Positions 16,796 to 25,447 of a DNA stretch of 64,000 nt are shown here, piece after piece. Below the pieces are notes generated by a model that did not search any database, had not been told where the DNA came from, and was given only the letters and a program-made list of their open reading frames with translations. Every line of letters begins with the position of its first letter. The stretch's first letter is position 1. The stretch is from Yaniella halotolerans DSM 15476. Its GTDB lineage: Bacteria; Actinomycetota; Actinomycetes; Actinomycetales; Micrococcaceae. The position numbers and the translations under genes are program-made. The stretch covers positions 1,364,001 through 1,428,000 of the forward strand of contig NZ_ATVQ01000001.1 in assembly GCF_000420805.1 (NCBI RefSeq), in the 5' to 3' direction.

Positions 16796-17995
16796 ATGAC
16801 TACCATTATAGAACCAACAGTTTTCACCGAAGACCCCTTCACTGAAGCAGCTATCGCTGACCCATATCCATTTCTTGAACGCTTGCGTGAAGCAGGTCCG
16901 GTCAGTTATTTAGAGGCCACCGGGACCTACGCGATTGTTGGCTACAAAGAAGTCTATGAAGTGCTCATGGACTTTGAGACTTACGTGTCATCCGGCGGTC
17001 TTGGCCCACGTGACATCCGCGAGGATGACGCGTGGCGTCCACCGAGCATTCTCGAATCTGACCCACCGATTCACACGGTTATGCGCCGCGCCCTGACTGG
17101 TGTGATTAACCCGGGCACCGTGCGCGCCTTGCGTGAACCATTCACACTTCCCGCCGTCGAGATTGTCAGCGAGCTGGCAAAGCTCGACAGTTTCGACGTC
17201 GTGACACAATTGGCGGAAAAATACCCAATTCGGGTGTTCCCTGATGCAGTTGGTCTGCCGGAAGAGGGGCGCGAACACCTGCTGCCGTACGGCAATATGG
17301 TGTTCAACGCTTTCGGTCCGGAGAACTACATTTACCAGCAGGCGTTTGCGAATGGCGATGAGCACTCGGCTGTCGTCATGAAACTCTGTGCCCGGGAATC
17401 CCTTGATGATGTCGGTTTCGGTTCAAAAATCTGGGATCGTGTCAAAGACGGTCTCATTACCGAAGAACAGGCAGCGCTGCTTGTTCGCGCTCTGCTGTCC
17501 GCAGGTGTTGACACCACAATCTTCGGTATTGGGAACACTCTGTCGGTCCTGGCGCGCTACCCAGAAGCTTGGCAGCGTCTACGGGAAAACCCGACCATGG
17601 CCAAATTTGCCATCGACGAAGCGCTCCGCGTTGAATCTCCGTTCCAGAAATTCCACCGCACCGTGGCAACAGACACAGTTCTAGGTAATGTCCACATTCC
17701 TGCTGGTTCGAAGATCCTTGTGTTTGTTGGTGCGGCTAACCGCGACCCGCAGAAATGGGGCGACGACGCCGCAGAGTTTAGTCTCGACCGCAGCTCATCC
17801 GGCCACGTAGCATTCGGCATGGGCTTGCACCAATGTGTCGGCCAGCCAATCGCACGGCTTGAGATGGAGATCGTCCTCCAGGAAATGCTCGAGAAATTCG
17901 AAACCCTCGAATTGGACGGAGCCCCGTCGCCGTTGATTCACAACGTATTGCGCGGCTTCGATTCCATCCCGGTAAAGGTTACCCCTAGCCGCTAA
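16796..17995 (+). CDS. cytochrome P450 (CYP199-like, aromatic-acid demethylase candidate)
   Basis: Soluble bacterial P450 (399 aa). The heme loop is FGMGLHQCVGQP (Cys347), the I-helix oxygen motif AGVDTT is at 236-241, and the K-helix ExxR is EALR at 275-278. The segment RVFPDAVGLPEEGREHLLPY followed by NAFGPEN resembles CYP199A enzymes that O-demethylate para-substituted benzoates such as 4-methoxybenzoate. Here a single PDR-type partner replaces separate ferredoxin and reductase. ATG 16796 has GAGGAG upstream; a start at 16775 would overlap the reductase. Substrate is inferred from resemblance and context. Confidence 0.92.
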   Translation: MTTIIEPTVFTEDPFTEAAIADPYPFLERLREAGPVSYLEATGTYAIVGYKEVYEVLMDFETYVSSGGLGPRDIREDDAWRPPSILESDPPIHTVMRRALTGVINPGTVRALREPFTLPAVEIVSELAKLDSFDVVTQLAEKYPIRVFPDAVGLPEEGREHLLPYGNMVFNAFGPENYIYQQAFANGDEHSAVVMKLCARESLDDVGFGSKIWDRVKDGLITEEQAALLVRALLSAGVDTTIFGIGNTLSVLARYPEAWQRLRENPTMAKFAIDEALRVESPFQKFHRTVATDTVLGNVHIPAGSKILVFVGAANRDPQKWGDDAAEFSLDRSSSGHVAFGMGLHQCVGQPIARLEMEIVLQEMLEKFETLELDGAPSPLIHNVLRGFDSIPVKVTPSR

Positions 17996-18086
17996 ATTAC
18001 CGTACGTCGCGGCAGGCCTCTCAGCTAGCAACCTCGGAGGCCTACTGTTCTGCGCCATTTTTAACAGCAGGTATTGTTTTTTTATC

Positions 18087-18099
18087 GCATTTGAAATGC
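18087..18099. promoter_or_regulatory. short palindrome upstream of the second MFS gene
   Basis: GCATT-TGA-AATGC lies about 22 nt before the MFS start at 18122, following a run of seven T. It could be an operator or part of a promoter. It does not match the IclR-type boxes. Confidence 0.2.
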
Positions 18100-18121
18100 T
18101 TCGTCCCGTTAGGAACAGCAC

Positions 18122-19516
18122 ATGGCACATCAAACCGCCACCCGATCCACCGCTCCGGTTCCCACGGCTTCAGATCTGACCACTTCCGGTCCAGCATCAT
18201 GGAGTGCAAAACGCCGTAAACGCTATGGCTGGATGGTCACAGTCATGCTCCTGGTACTCATGATGATCAGTTGGGCTGATAAAGCGATCCTCGGGATCGT
18301 TGCGGTACCACTCATGGAAGACCTTGGTATCAACGAGGCTCAGTTTGGTTTGTTGGGCAGTGCGGTTTTCATACTCTTCGGTATTGCGCAACTTGTTGCC
18401 GCACCAATCGCAAACCGGGTCCAAGCCAAATGGATCCTGCTCATCCTGTGTCTGGTCTGGTCAATTGCACAAGTGCCCGTGATTTTATTCGCGTCACTGC
18501 CCGCGCTGTGGTTTAGCCGTTTGCTGTTGGGCGCTGGGGAAGGACCGCTGGCACCAATCACGATGCACGCGGTCTACAAATGGTTCCCAGCCCGTAAAGG
18601 TGCGACCCCAGCTGCGCTGGCCTCGGCAGGTGTCACACTTGGTATTGTCGCATTTGCTCCGGTACTGGCCTGGGTTACCGCATCGTTCGGCTGGAAAGCG
18701 GCATTTGTATTTGTTGCCATCATTGGCGTCATCTGGGCCGTGGCATGGTTGTTCATTGGGAAGGAAGGCCCATACACCTCTGTTAAAGCAGAGCGAGAAA
18801 TTGAAGGCTACTCGGGCGAAGATGAGACTGATCCGTTAGCTGCTGCCAAGGTCGCAGCAGCCGATCAGAAGGTCAAGTACCGTCGTTCCCTATTGACGCC
18901 GAGTTGGATCCTGGCGGTCCTGTGTTCCTTCTTTGGGTATTGGACCTTTACGGTAGCAACCACCTGGTTGCCCGCATATTTTGAAAATGTCATGGGGGCT
19001 AGCACGCAGCAGTCTGGATCACTTATTGCGCTGCCCGCCATATGGGGTGCCGTCGCAACCGTAGGACTCAGCTGGCTCACCGAATTACTCGCCGCACGTG
19101 GCATGTCGAGCCGTTACTCTCGTGGGCTTGTTTTGAGCCTGGCGACGGTATTTTCTGGTGTGATGGTGCTCGCCGGAACACTGGCTGGTTCACCCGTGCT
19201 TGCGCTTATTTGTTTCACGTTCGGATTTGGTACGGCTCCAGCATTATTTGCGCTGACTTACCTGGTGTGTTCAGAGATGACCAGTATCGGACAACGCGGT
19301 GCCATGCTCCAAGTAACCAATGCCGTGGTCACGACCGGTGGACTACTCGCACCGGCGTTCGTCGGAACGCTTGTCAGCGCGGCGGTGACCCCAGCACTTG
19401 GGTATGAGCAGTCATTCATGCTGACCGGTGTGATCACGGGCGTGGTCGGGTTGATCGCCTGTCTGGCTATTAACCAGCAACGCGATCGAAAGAAGCTTGG
19501 ACTCGATATCGCCTAG
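18122..19516 (+). CDS. MFS transporter (ACS family-like)
   Basis: Twelve-segment MFS carrier (464 aa) resembling the anion:cation symporter branch, whose members import aromatic and sugar acids. Helix 1 has the ADKAILGIVAVPLMEDLGI signature, followed by AQFGLLGSAVFILFGIAQLV. LLLGAGEGPLAPITMHAVYKW is the typical helix 4-5 region. A ~60-residue charged loop after helix 6 is normal. ATG 18122 has AGGAA upstream. It lies 126 nt downstream of the P450 and probably supplies that pathway. Confidence 0.88.
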   Translation: MAHQTATRSTAPVPTASDLTTSGPASWSAKRRKRYGWMVTVMLLVLMMISWADKAILGIVAVPLMEDLGINEAQFGLLGSAVFILFGIAQLVAAPIANRVQAKWILLILCLVWSIAQVPVILFASLPALWFSRLLLGAGEGPLAPITMHAVYKWFPARKGATPAALASAGVTLGIVAFAPVLAWVTASFGWKAAFVFVAIIGVIWAVAWLFIGKEGPYTSVKAEREIEGYSGEDETDPLAAAKVAAADQKVKYRRSLLTPSWILAVLCSFFGYWTFTVATTWLPAYFENVMGASTQQSGSLIALPAIWGAVATVGLSWLTELLAARGMSSRYSRGLVLSLATVFSGVMVLAGTLAGSPVLALICFTFGFGTAPALFALTYLVCSEMTSIGQRGAMLQVTNAVVTTGGLLAPAFVGTLVSAAVTPALGYEQSFMLTGVITGVVGLIACLAINQQRDRKKLGLDIA

Positions 19517-19547
19517 TTCGGCTCACGCCACGCACCACCAGTTCAAC

Positions 19548-19588
19548 AGGCCGGGTTGGTGTCTGATTCTTCAGACGCCACCCGGCCT
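19548..19588 (+). terminator. terminator after the second MFS gene
   Basis: AGGCCGGGTTGGTGTCTGA pairs with TCAGACGCCACCCGGCCT (18 pairs with one bulged T and one wobble) around TTCT, followed by taggcctttctt. Confidence 0.8.
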
Positions 19589-19788
19589 TAGGCCTTTCTT
19601 GGTGTGGTCCCACAGGTTGCCGTATCAAACAATGCGAGTAGCCGGCAGACCAATGTGGCAGCGATGTTCTCATCCGGTGAAGGTTTGTTGACCGGCGGCC
19701 CAGGAGAAACGATGTCTCCAGGCGCTGGTTCATTGCGTGCGGTCAAGCCGCCGAACTCCGGGTCGATGGGCTGTTTCGCGGTCCCACG
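19588..19788 (-). pseudogene. possible remnant 3' end of an unidentified gene
   Basis: A 66-codon minus-strand frame runs from just after a TAG (19789-19791) to TAA at 19588-19590. It has no good start and reads GTAKQPIDPEFGGLTARNEP, then SPDENIAATLVCRLLALFDT. The composition looks protein-like but matches nothing I know. The TAA lies inside the terminator stem, as if a convergent gene once ended there. It could also be chance. Confidence 0.22.
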
Positions 19789-20000
19789 CTAGCCCCTTTT
19801 TGAGACGCCACGAACTTCCGCGAAAGGGCAGCGTCATCACCAACACAGGTAGCCTGCGAGACTGAGCTAATGCACGCGATTTTTGGTTCGGCAAAACACA
19901 GCTCCAACTGAGCCGAGGCGGTTGGACGATGCACAGACCAGGCAGCAGCGTTTTTTGAAGATGTTTATAAGTTGGCTGCAGGGACAGAACGTGCCAAGAC
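19789..20000. other. non-coding stretch upstream of a terminator
   Basis: Between the possible remnant and the hairpin at 20001 I see no gene. Frames open here are shadows of, or run out of, the MBL gene. A run ttttttgaagatgtttataag near 19950 is AT-rich. Confidence 0.4.
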
Positions 20001-20044
20001 AACTGGCCGTGCCCTCGCGCGGATGCGCAGGGGCACGGCCAGTT
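20001..20044 (-). terminator. terminator of the aldehyde dehydrogenase-MBL operon
   Basis: Perfect 14-bp stem AACTGGCCGTGCCC / GGGCACGGCCAGTT with a 16-nt loop, 31 nt past the MBL-gene stop on the minus strand. There is no marked T-run. Confidence 0.7.
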
Positions 20045-20075
20045 AATGAGCGGTGTGCAAGGTAGTCGAGCTGGG

Positions 20076-21017
20076 TTACACGCCCGCGTACGAAGGTTCT
20101 GGAACCAGGGCGAAGCGCTGGCCACTGGTCGCGACATCCACCGTTCCGGTGTATGTGGAACGGGCTCCGGCGGCCCATTCTGCTGCGGTTGCGACGCCGG
20201 CAAGGTGCGACAGCACAAGGTGCTTGGCATTGGAAGCGGTCGCCACGCGCCCTGCCCCCGCGGCCGTCGTATGGGACTGACGCTGGTGATTCATGAACGC
20301 CTCGCTGAAGCCTTTGGCCGCAAAGAAGTCGAGATTCACGGCTTCGTGCACGAGAATGTCGGTGTCCTGCGCTAGACGGATCAGGGCGTCGCTTTCTGCG
20401 GTGTCACCGGAGAACGTGATTGAGCCAGCGGCGGTGTCAACCCGGAAGGCAAATGCCGGGTTCACCGGAGGATGGTCAACCAACGCAGCCGATATTTTGA
20501 CCCGATCGTCTTCATAGACGGTGAACGGAGCCCGCGGCTCGGCCATGCCCGACTCGGGGACGGCAATTTCCACCGGACGAATGAGTTCGGACATGACCGG
20601 TCGGGCCTCGTCGGTTTCGCGGATGCGGAGATCATACGAAAACGCCTCGAGCGTGTGGCTGACGAGTCCCTCGGTCCCGGACAGCTGTTGGCCATCCGGG
20701 TGCCCGTCGTCTCGTCCCGGTCCGTAGATCGAGATGGGGTGATCAAATCCGTCAACCGGTGCGCCCCAGTTCCACATAAGGAATCCGGGCAACTCAGCTA
20801 CATGATCAGAATGTAGATGGGTAATGAATCCGGCTTTGAAATCTTGACCGCGCAGACCGGCTTCGTGGGCGGAGCGAACACATCCGAGTCCGAAATCGAT
20901 CATATAAAACTGATCGCCGACGACGACAGCGCTGGCCATACCGTTTTCTTTGCCGCGAATCGCGGGCCCTGCAGCAGTCCCCAACGTAATGAGTTCTGTT
21001 GAAAAAATATCAGACAT
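20076..21017 (-). CDS. MBL-fold metallo-hydrolase (RNase Z/arylsulfatase-like)
   Basis: Metallo-beta-lactamase-fold hydrolase (313 aa). The metal site reads FITHLHSDHVAELPG (HxHxDH), then TFSGDTAESDALI with the bridging Asp, HEAVNLDF, and LVLSHLAG with the last His. The layout is that of the RNase Z/AtsA-like branch, which includes arylsulfatases and small-molecule esterases; tRNA processing is unlikely given the catabolic operon. The ATG has AGGAA upstream. It follows the aldehyde dehydrogenase after 38 nt and should be co-transcribed. Substrate unknown; an ester or lactone of an aromatic compound is plausible. Confidence 0.85.
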   Translation of the reverse strand: MSDIFSTELITLGTAAGPAIRGKENGMASAVVVGDQFYMIDFGLGCVRSAHEAGLRGQDFKAGFITHLHSDHVAELPGFLMWNWGAPVDGFDHPISIYGPGRDDGHPDGQQLSGTEGLVSHTLEAFSYDLRIRETDEARPVMSELIRPVEIAVPESGMAEPRAPFTVYEDDRVKISAALVDHPPVNPAFAFRVDTAAGSITFSGDTAESDALIRLAQDTDILVHEAVNLDFFAAKGFSEAFMNHQRQSHTTAAGAGRVATASNAKHLVLSHLAGVATAAEWAAGARSTYTGTVDVATSGQRFALVPEPSYAGV

Positions 21018-21055
21018 GACAATGTTCCTATTGATCTGGTGAATATGCTGCTGGA

Positions 21056-22435
21056 CTAGGAGCCAACGTAGGTGTTGATGGTGCGGGGTTCGAGGTACTC
21101 ATTGAGTCCCCAGCGGCCGCGTTCGCGACCCAGGCCCGAGGTCTTCCACCCGCCGAAGGGCGCATCGAGTTCAACAACGGTGTGTTGGTTGATCCAGACA
21201 GTGCCTGATTCCAAACGGTTGGCGTATTGTTTGGCGCGATCCAGGTCTTGTGACCAGATCGAGGCGCCTAAGCCGTGCTGACCGGCATTGATTTGGTCGA
21301 TCGTGGCGTCGAGGTCGTCGTAGGTGATAACTGGCAGTGCGCTGCCGAATTGCTCCTGATCCACCAGTGGCATACCCGATTGTGCATCCGCGATGATGGT
21401 CGGGTCCATGAAGTAGCCTGGGAGGTCCGAGGAGCTTGAACCACCGGTTATGAGGCGTGCGCCGGATGAGACGGCATTATCGACGAGTGAACGAACGATT
21501 GAACGTTGCGATTCATTGTGCATTGGTCCCATCGTGGTGCCTTCGGCAATACCGTGTCCCACGATGATGTTGTCGGCGTGTGCGGCTAATGCTTCGGAGA
21601 AGTCCTTGGCAATAGAGCGCGGCACGTAGACCCGTTTGACCGCCATGCAGACTTGTCCTGCGTTGCGGAATGCGCTGTTGACGATGTTGCGTGCGGTGGT
21701 CTCAAGGTTGGCGTCGTCCAACACGAGTGCTGCGTCGTTGCCGCCGAGTTCTAGTGTGACGCGCTTGACGGTTTCGGCGGCCTGCGCGGCCACTGCCGTT
21801 CCTACTTCTGTTGACCCTGTGAAGGAAATTTTCCGGATTTCTGGCAGAGTGCTCAGAGCGACATTGACGGTGCGGTTGCTGCTCGTGCGAACCTGCAGCA
21901 CCCCGTCCGGGAGCACCTGGTTCAACAGTTCCACCAGTGCAATGGTGGACAGGGGAGTGGTCGGCGAAGGTTTAGCAATGACGGTACAGCCGGTCACCAG
22001 AGCAGGGGCGAGTTTCACCGACAATAATGAGATCGGGAAATTCCATGGGGTAATGGTTCCGACGATCCCTACCGGGCGGTGCTGGACTTCGAGCTCACGA
22101 CCTTGACGCGGTGGTAGAACCTCAGTCTCATCCCAGGCCAAGTCGGCATAGTAGTCGAAGAGGTCAGCTGCAACGTTGAACTCACCGATTGCTTCTGCCA
22201 GCACCTTGCCCTGTTCCAGGGACAGGATTCGACCGAGACGACCTGCGTCACTGCGAACCAGCCCTGCGATCGTACGGAGAGCGGCCCGGCGTGCTTCGCG
22301 ATCGGCGGCCCAGCCAGCACTACTGTCCTGGGCTCGACTGATTGCCTGACGGACGTCGTCTTCCGTATGTTGTGGTGCTTCATCGATGAATTCTAACGTC
22401 GCGGGATCGTAAACCGCGTATGTCGGTGCTGCCAA
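21056..22435 (-). CDS. aldehyde dehydrogenase (aromatic aldehyde candidate)
   Basis: NAD(P)-dependent aldehyde dehydrogenase (459 aa). The cofactor motif is FTGSTEVGTAVAAQA, the general base Glu is in VTLELGGNDAALVL, and the catalytic Cys is in NAGQVCMAVKRVYVP. The C-terminal APFGGWKTSGLGRERGRWGL is conserved. I choose TTG 22435 because GGAGG is 7 nt upstream and the protein then begins AAPTYAVYDPAT, as family members do; frames up to 22525 would overlap the operator and divergent promoter. The adjacent coniferyl-alcohol-dehydrogenase-like SDR suggests this enzyme takes the resulting aldehyde to the acid. Confidence 0.92.
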   Translation of the reverse strand: MAAPTYAVYDPATLEFIDEAPQHTEDDVRQAISRAQDSSAGWAADREARRAALRTIAGLVRSDAGRLGRILSLEQGKVLAEAIGEFNVAADLFDYYADLAWDETEVLPPRQGRELEVQHRPVGIVGTITPWNFPISLLSVKLAPALVTGCTVIAKPSPTTPLSTIALVELLNQVLPDGVLQVRTSSNRTVNVALSTLPEIRKISFTGSTEVGTAVAAQAAETVKRVTLELGGNDAALVLDDANLETTARNIVNSAFRNAGQVCMAVKRVYVPRSIAKDFSEALAAHADNIIVGHGIAEGTTMGPMHNESQRSIVRSLVDNAVSSGARLITGGSSSSDLPGYFMDPTIIADAQSGMPLVDQEQFGSALPVITYDDLDATIDQINAGQHGLGASIWSQDLDRAKQYANRLESGTVWINQHTVVELDAPFGGWKTSGLGRERGRWGLNEYLEPRTINTYVGS

Positions 22436-22503
22436 CGCACTACCTCCACTACTGTCGTATGTTGACTCCAGTTTCACCGTCAAGGGACGAGGAATCGACA
22501 AGT

Positions 22504-22522
22504 TTTCCATTGGATAGAAAAA
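22504..22522. promoter_or_regulatory. IclR-type box 3 (aldehyde dehydrogenase/SDR intergenic)
   Basis: TTTCCATTGGATAGAAAAA differs from box 2 at only three of 19 positions. It sits between the divergent aldehyde-dehydrogenase and SDR starts, 68 nt from the TTG of the former. Confidence 0.6.
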
Positions 22523-22602
22523 CATGTGGTGAACTGGGCCACATCACGCAGAATGCAGGTATATCCTCAGCAAATGCCAACGTCACAGGAGTGCACATAC
22601 TT

Positions 22603-23421
22603 ATGAGCTCAACGAGCCCCAAGCTAGTCGTTACCGGAGTTGCCTCAGGTATTGGAAAAGAAACCGCGAATGAACTGCGCTCGCAGGGTTATGAGATTCT
22701 CGGGGTGGATCGCGCGGCGGTGGAAAACTTCGAGGGCACCTTTATCCAAGGCGATCTCTCGACCCAGGACGGTATCGATGGTGTTGTACAAAGCATTGCA
22801 GCGGCTGCGCCCGAAGGCATTCAGGGGCTAGCCAATATTGCTGGTGTTCCAGGGACCGCTCCGGCAGAGGTCGTTTTGAACATTAATGTCTTTGGTCTGC
22901 GTGACTTGACGTACGCATTGCGTCCGCTGCTGCAGCCCGGTTCGGCTGTCGTGAATTTGGCGTCGGCCGTTGCGTACCAGTGGCGTGCGAGCAAAGATCG
23001 TTTGGCAGGGTTCGCACTGGCCTCGGATCGCGAAGTCGCGCTCCAAACAGCACTAGCAGACCAAGACATTATGGAAAACTCGTATTTGTTCTCTAAACAG
23101 TGTGTGCAGTTGCTCAGTGAATATCTTGCAGCAGAATTTCTCGAGGACAAGATCCGTGTCAACTCGGTGAGTCCGGGACCGGTCGAGACCCCGATCCTCG
23201 AAGACTTCAAAAACGACCACGGTCGTGAAAAGGTCAATTCAGCAGCCCAGGTCGTCGGTCGCTTTGGTACCCCGGTAGATATTGCGCAGTGCGTAGCCTT
23301 TGCTTTCACTCCGGCCGCGGCCTGGATCAATGGAACCGACCTTCGCGCCGATGGCGGATTGACCGCCTACCGTGAAACAGCAGCGCTGCGCGAAGCCCAT
23401 GTAACTCCCAGTCAGGTATAA
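22603..23421 (+). CDS. SDR oxidoreductase, coniferyl-alcohol-dehydrogenase-like
   Basis: Short-chain dehydrogenase (272 aa). The NAD motif is VVTGVASGIGKETA (residues 9-22) with VDR after beta-2. The catalytic set is Ser121 (NLASAVAY), Tyr161 and Lys165 (NSYLFSKQCVQ). NIAGVPGTAPAEVVLNINVF followed by GLRDLTYALRPLL closely recalls CalA-type coniferyl alcohol dehydrogenases and 3-alpha-hydroxysteroid dehydrogenases. ATG 22603 has AGGAG about 12 nt upstream, slightly far. It is divergent from an aldehyde dehydrogenase, the same pairing as CalA/CalB in phenylpropanoid catabolism. Confidence 0.85.
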   Translation: MSSTSPKLVVTGVASGIGKETANELRSQGYEILGVDRAAVENFEGTFIQGDLSTQDGIDGVVQSIAAAAPEGIQGLANIAGVPGTAPAEVVLNINVFGLRDLTYALRPLLQPGSAVVNLASAVAYQWRASKDRLAGFALASDREVALQTALADQDIMENSYLFSKQCVQLLSEYLAAEFLEDKIRVNSVSPGPVETPILEDFKNDHGREKVNSAAQVVGRFGTPVDIAQCVAFAFTPAAAWINGTDLRADGGLTAYRETAALREAHVTPSQV

Positions 23422-23497
23422 ATGCATCCCGCTGCGCGGAATCGCTAGCTCGCCTTGAACAGCGCGTGCTTACCGCAGCCAGAATCCTCACGAAAGT

Positions 23498-23532
23498 CAA
23501 CCGGCCGCTGGGATCTACCCAGCGGCCGGTTG
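23498..23532. terminator. bidirectional terminator hairpin
   Basis: Perfect 15-bp stem CAACCGGCCGCTGGG / CCCAGCGGCCGGTTG with loop atcta. It lies between the convergent SDR and CoA-binding genes. Confidence 0.8.
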
Positions 23533-23546
23533 TGTAACGGGGAATT

Positions 23547-24059
23547 CTACGCGTCGAGGCGCTGGCGCTTCGACGAGATCTGACCGGTATTAAAACCAGC
23601 CAAGTTCAAACCCCCATGGAAGCGGGCGTGCTCAATTTTGACGCACCGATCCATCACAACGGTCATCCCGAGGTCTTCTGCAACCTTGGCTGCTTCATCC
23701 GACCAGATACCCAACTGCAACCAAAAGTATTTGGCGCCAATCGCAGCAGCCTCTTTGGCAATCTCAGGGGTGTCTTCGGCACGACGGAACACATCGACCA
23801 TATCGATCTGCACCGGGATATCTTCCAGCGAGGCGTAGACCGGGTGTCCCAGAATTTCGCCACCTTTTTCAGCCAGGATCGGGTTGACGAAATATACGTC
23901 GTAGGTGGACGACGACAACAGGTAGGTCGCCACGAAATACGAGGCGCGCTTGAGCTTATCGGACGCACCAACAATGGCAATGGTTTTGACATTTTGCAGG
24001 ATGTTCAAGCGCTCAACAGCGCCTGGACCAACCCACTTACGTTCAGATACGGCAGTCAT
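23547..24059 (-). CDS. CoA-binding protein (YccU-like)
   Basis: Single-domain Rossmann-fold CoA-binding protein (170 aa). The nucleotide loop is KTIAIVGASDKLKRASYFVA. Further family marks are VYFVNPILAEKGGEILGHPV, VDVFRRAEDTPEIAKEAAAI, KYFWLQLGIWSDEAA and MDRCVKIEHARFHGGLN. The biochemical role of these proteins is unclear. It follows metY after 9 nt with AAGGAG before its ATG; I recall this metY pairing from other Actinobacteria, which hints at a role in sulfur amino-acid metabolism. Confidence 0.88.
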   Translation of the reverse strand: MTAVSERKWVGPGAVERLNILQNVKTIAIVGASDKLKRASYFVATYLLSSSTYDVYFVNPILAEKGGEILGHPVYASLEDIPVQIDMVDVFRRAEDTPEIAKEAAAIGAKYFWLQLGIWSDEAAKVAEDLGMTVVMDRCVKIEHARFHGGLNLAGFNTGQISSKRQRLDA

Positions 24060-24068
24060 TGATTCTCC

Positions 24069-25361
24069 TTAGGCGTCTTTCATTGTTGCGGTCAGCGCCT
24101 GGTCGAGGTCCCAAATAATATCGTCGACGTCTTCAATCCCAACTGAGATACGGACCAGATCATCGGGGATACCTGCGGCAACGAGCTGTTCTTCCGAAAG
24201 CTGCTGGTGGGTGGTGGAGCCCGGATGCAGCATCAGGGTTTTCGCATCACCAATATTTGCCAGGTGTGAAGCCAACTGTAGGTTGGCCATGAACTCGGCG
24301 GAAGCCTTTCGGCCGCCCTTTACTCCGAAGCTGAATACCGAACCCACACCGAGTGGCAGCAGTTCTTTACCGCGCTCGTAGTATGGGTTGTCTTCGAGCC
24401 CAGCAAAGTTCACGTACGCGATACGGTCATCTTCGGCCAACCACTTGGCGACTTTGTAAGCGTTGCTGAGGTGTTCATCCATGCGCTGTGGCAGCGTTTC
24501 CACACCGATCATCAGTTGGAAGGCTGCCTGTGCGGAGAGCGTTGGTCCAAAGTCGCGCAACTGTTCGTTACGCAGCTTGGTAAGGAAGCCAAATTCACCG
24601 AAGTTTCCGTACCACGACAGATTGTTATAGGACGGGACCGGTTCGGTCATCAGCGGGAAGTTGCCGTTATCCCATGGGAACTTGCCGGATTCAACAACCA
24701 CACCGCCCATGGTTGTGCCGTGACCGCCCAAGAATTTGGTGGCCGAGTGGATCACAATGTCCGCGCCGTGTTCCAACGGACGGATGAGGTACGGCGGAGT
24801 CAACGTGGCATCAACAATCAGCGGGATACCATTGTCAGCAGCAAGCTTGCCCAAACCTTCTAGATCCACGATCACACCCGAAGGGTTCGCCACGATCTCG
24901 GTATAGATGGCCTTGGTGTTCGGCTGGATGGCTGCTTCGAAGGCTTCAACTTCGGTGGAGTCCACGAATGTGGTGTCCACACCAAAACGACGCAGCGAAA
25001 CATCCAGCTGCGTGACCGTCCCACCGTAGAGTTTCGACGACGCGAGGATGTGGTCCCCCGAACCGGCCAGCGCTGCGATGGTTACAAACTCTGCGGCCTG
25101 ACCGGAAGCAGTGGCAACCGCACCGATGCCACCTTCCAGTGAAGCGATGCGTTCTTCAAATGCTGCAACCGTAGGGTTTGAGATACGGGAATAGACGTTG
25201 CCGTACTTCTGCAGGGCAAAAAGATCCGCTGCATCTTGTTGTGTTTCAAACACATACGACGTCGTCTGATAAATCGGTACGGCACGTGAACCGTGAACAG
25301 CGTCAGGCACCGCCCCGGCGTGGAGGGCACGTGTGCGGAACCCAAATTCGTGATCTGCCAT
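24069..25361 (-). CDS. metY: O-acetylhomoserine sulfhydrylase (bifunctional aminocarboxypropyltransferase/cysteine synthase)
   Basis: PLP enzyme (430 aa) of the Cys/Met metabolism family that makes homocysteine from O-acetylhomoserine and sulfide. The start FGFRTRALHAGAVPDAVHGS, the YGNVYSRISNPTVAAFEERI block, and the PLP lysine region DIVIHSATKFLGGHGTTMGG are those of MetY, as is the extended insert FPLMTEPVPSYNNLSWYGNF. ATG has AAGGA upstream. With metNIQ at the left end, the window has both methionine uptake and direct sulfhydrylation genes. Confidence 0.94.
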   Translation of the reverse strand: MADHEFGFRTRALHAGAVPDAVHGSRAVPIYQTTSYVFETQQDAADLFALQKYGNVYSRISNPTVAAFEERIASLEGGIGAVATASGQAAEFVTIAALAGSGDHILASSKLYGGTVTQLDVSLRRFGVDTTFVDSTEVEAFEAAIQPNTKAIYTEIVANPSGVIVDLEGLGKLAADNGIPLIVDATLTPPYLIRPLEHGADIVIHSATKFLGGHGTTMGGVVVESGKFPWDNGNFPLMTEPVPSYNNLSWYGNFGEFGFLTKLRNEQLRDFGPTLSAQAAFQLMIGVETLPQRMDEHLSNAYKVAKWLAEDDRIAYVNFAGLEDNPYYERGKELLPLGVGSVFSFGVKGGRKASAEFMANLQLASHLANIGDAKTLMLHPGSTTHQQLSEEQLVAAGIPDDLVRISVGIEDVDDIIWDLDQALTATMKDA

Positions 25362-25447
25362 AACATCCTTTCTAAAAATTCGTCATGTTCCAGCATACCT
25401 GGCAGCACTCAGCGGGGATCCATATGGGCCAATTAGAGTAATGGTTA

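Noticed and set aside
19730-20230. 166-codon minus-strand frame across the terminator
   Set aside because: Cys/Pro/Arg-rich shadow of the MBL gene that reads through a perfect hairpin.
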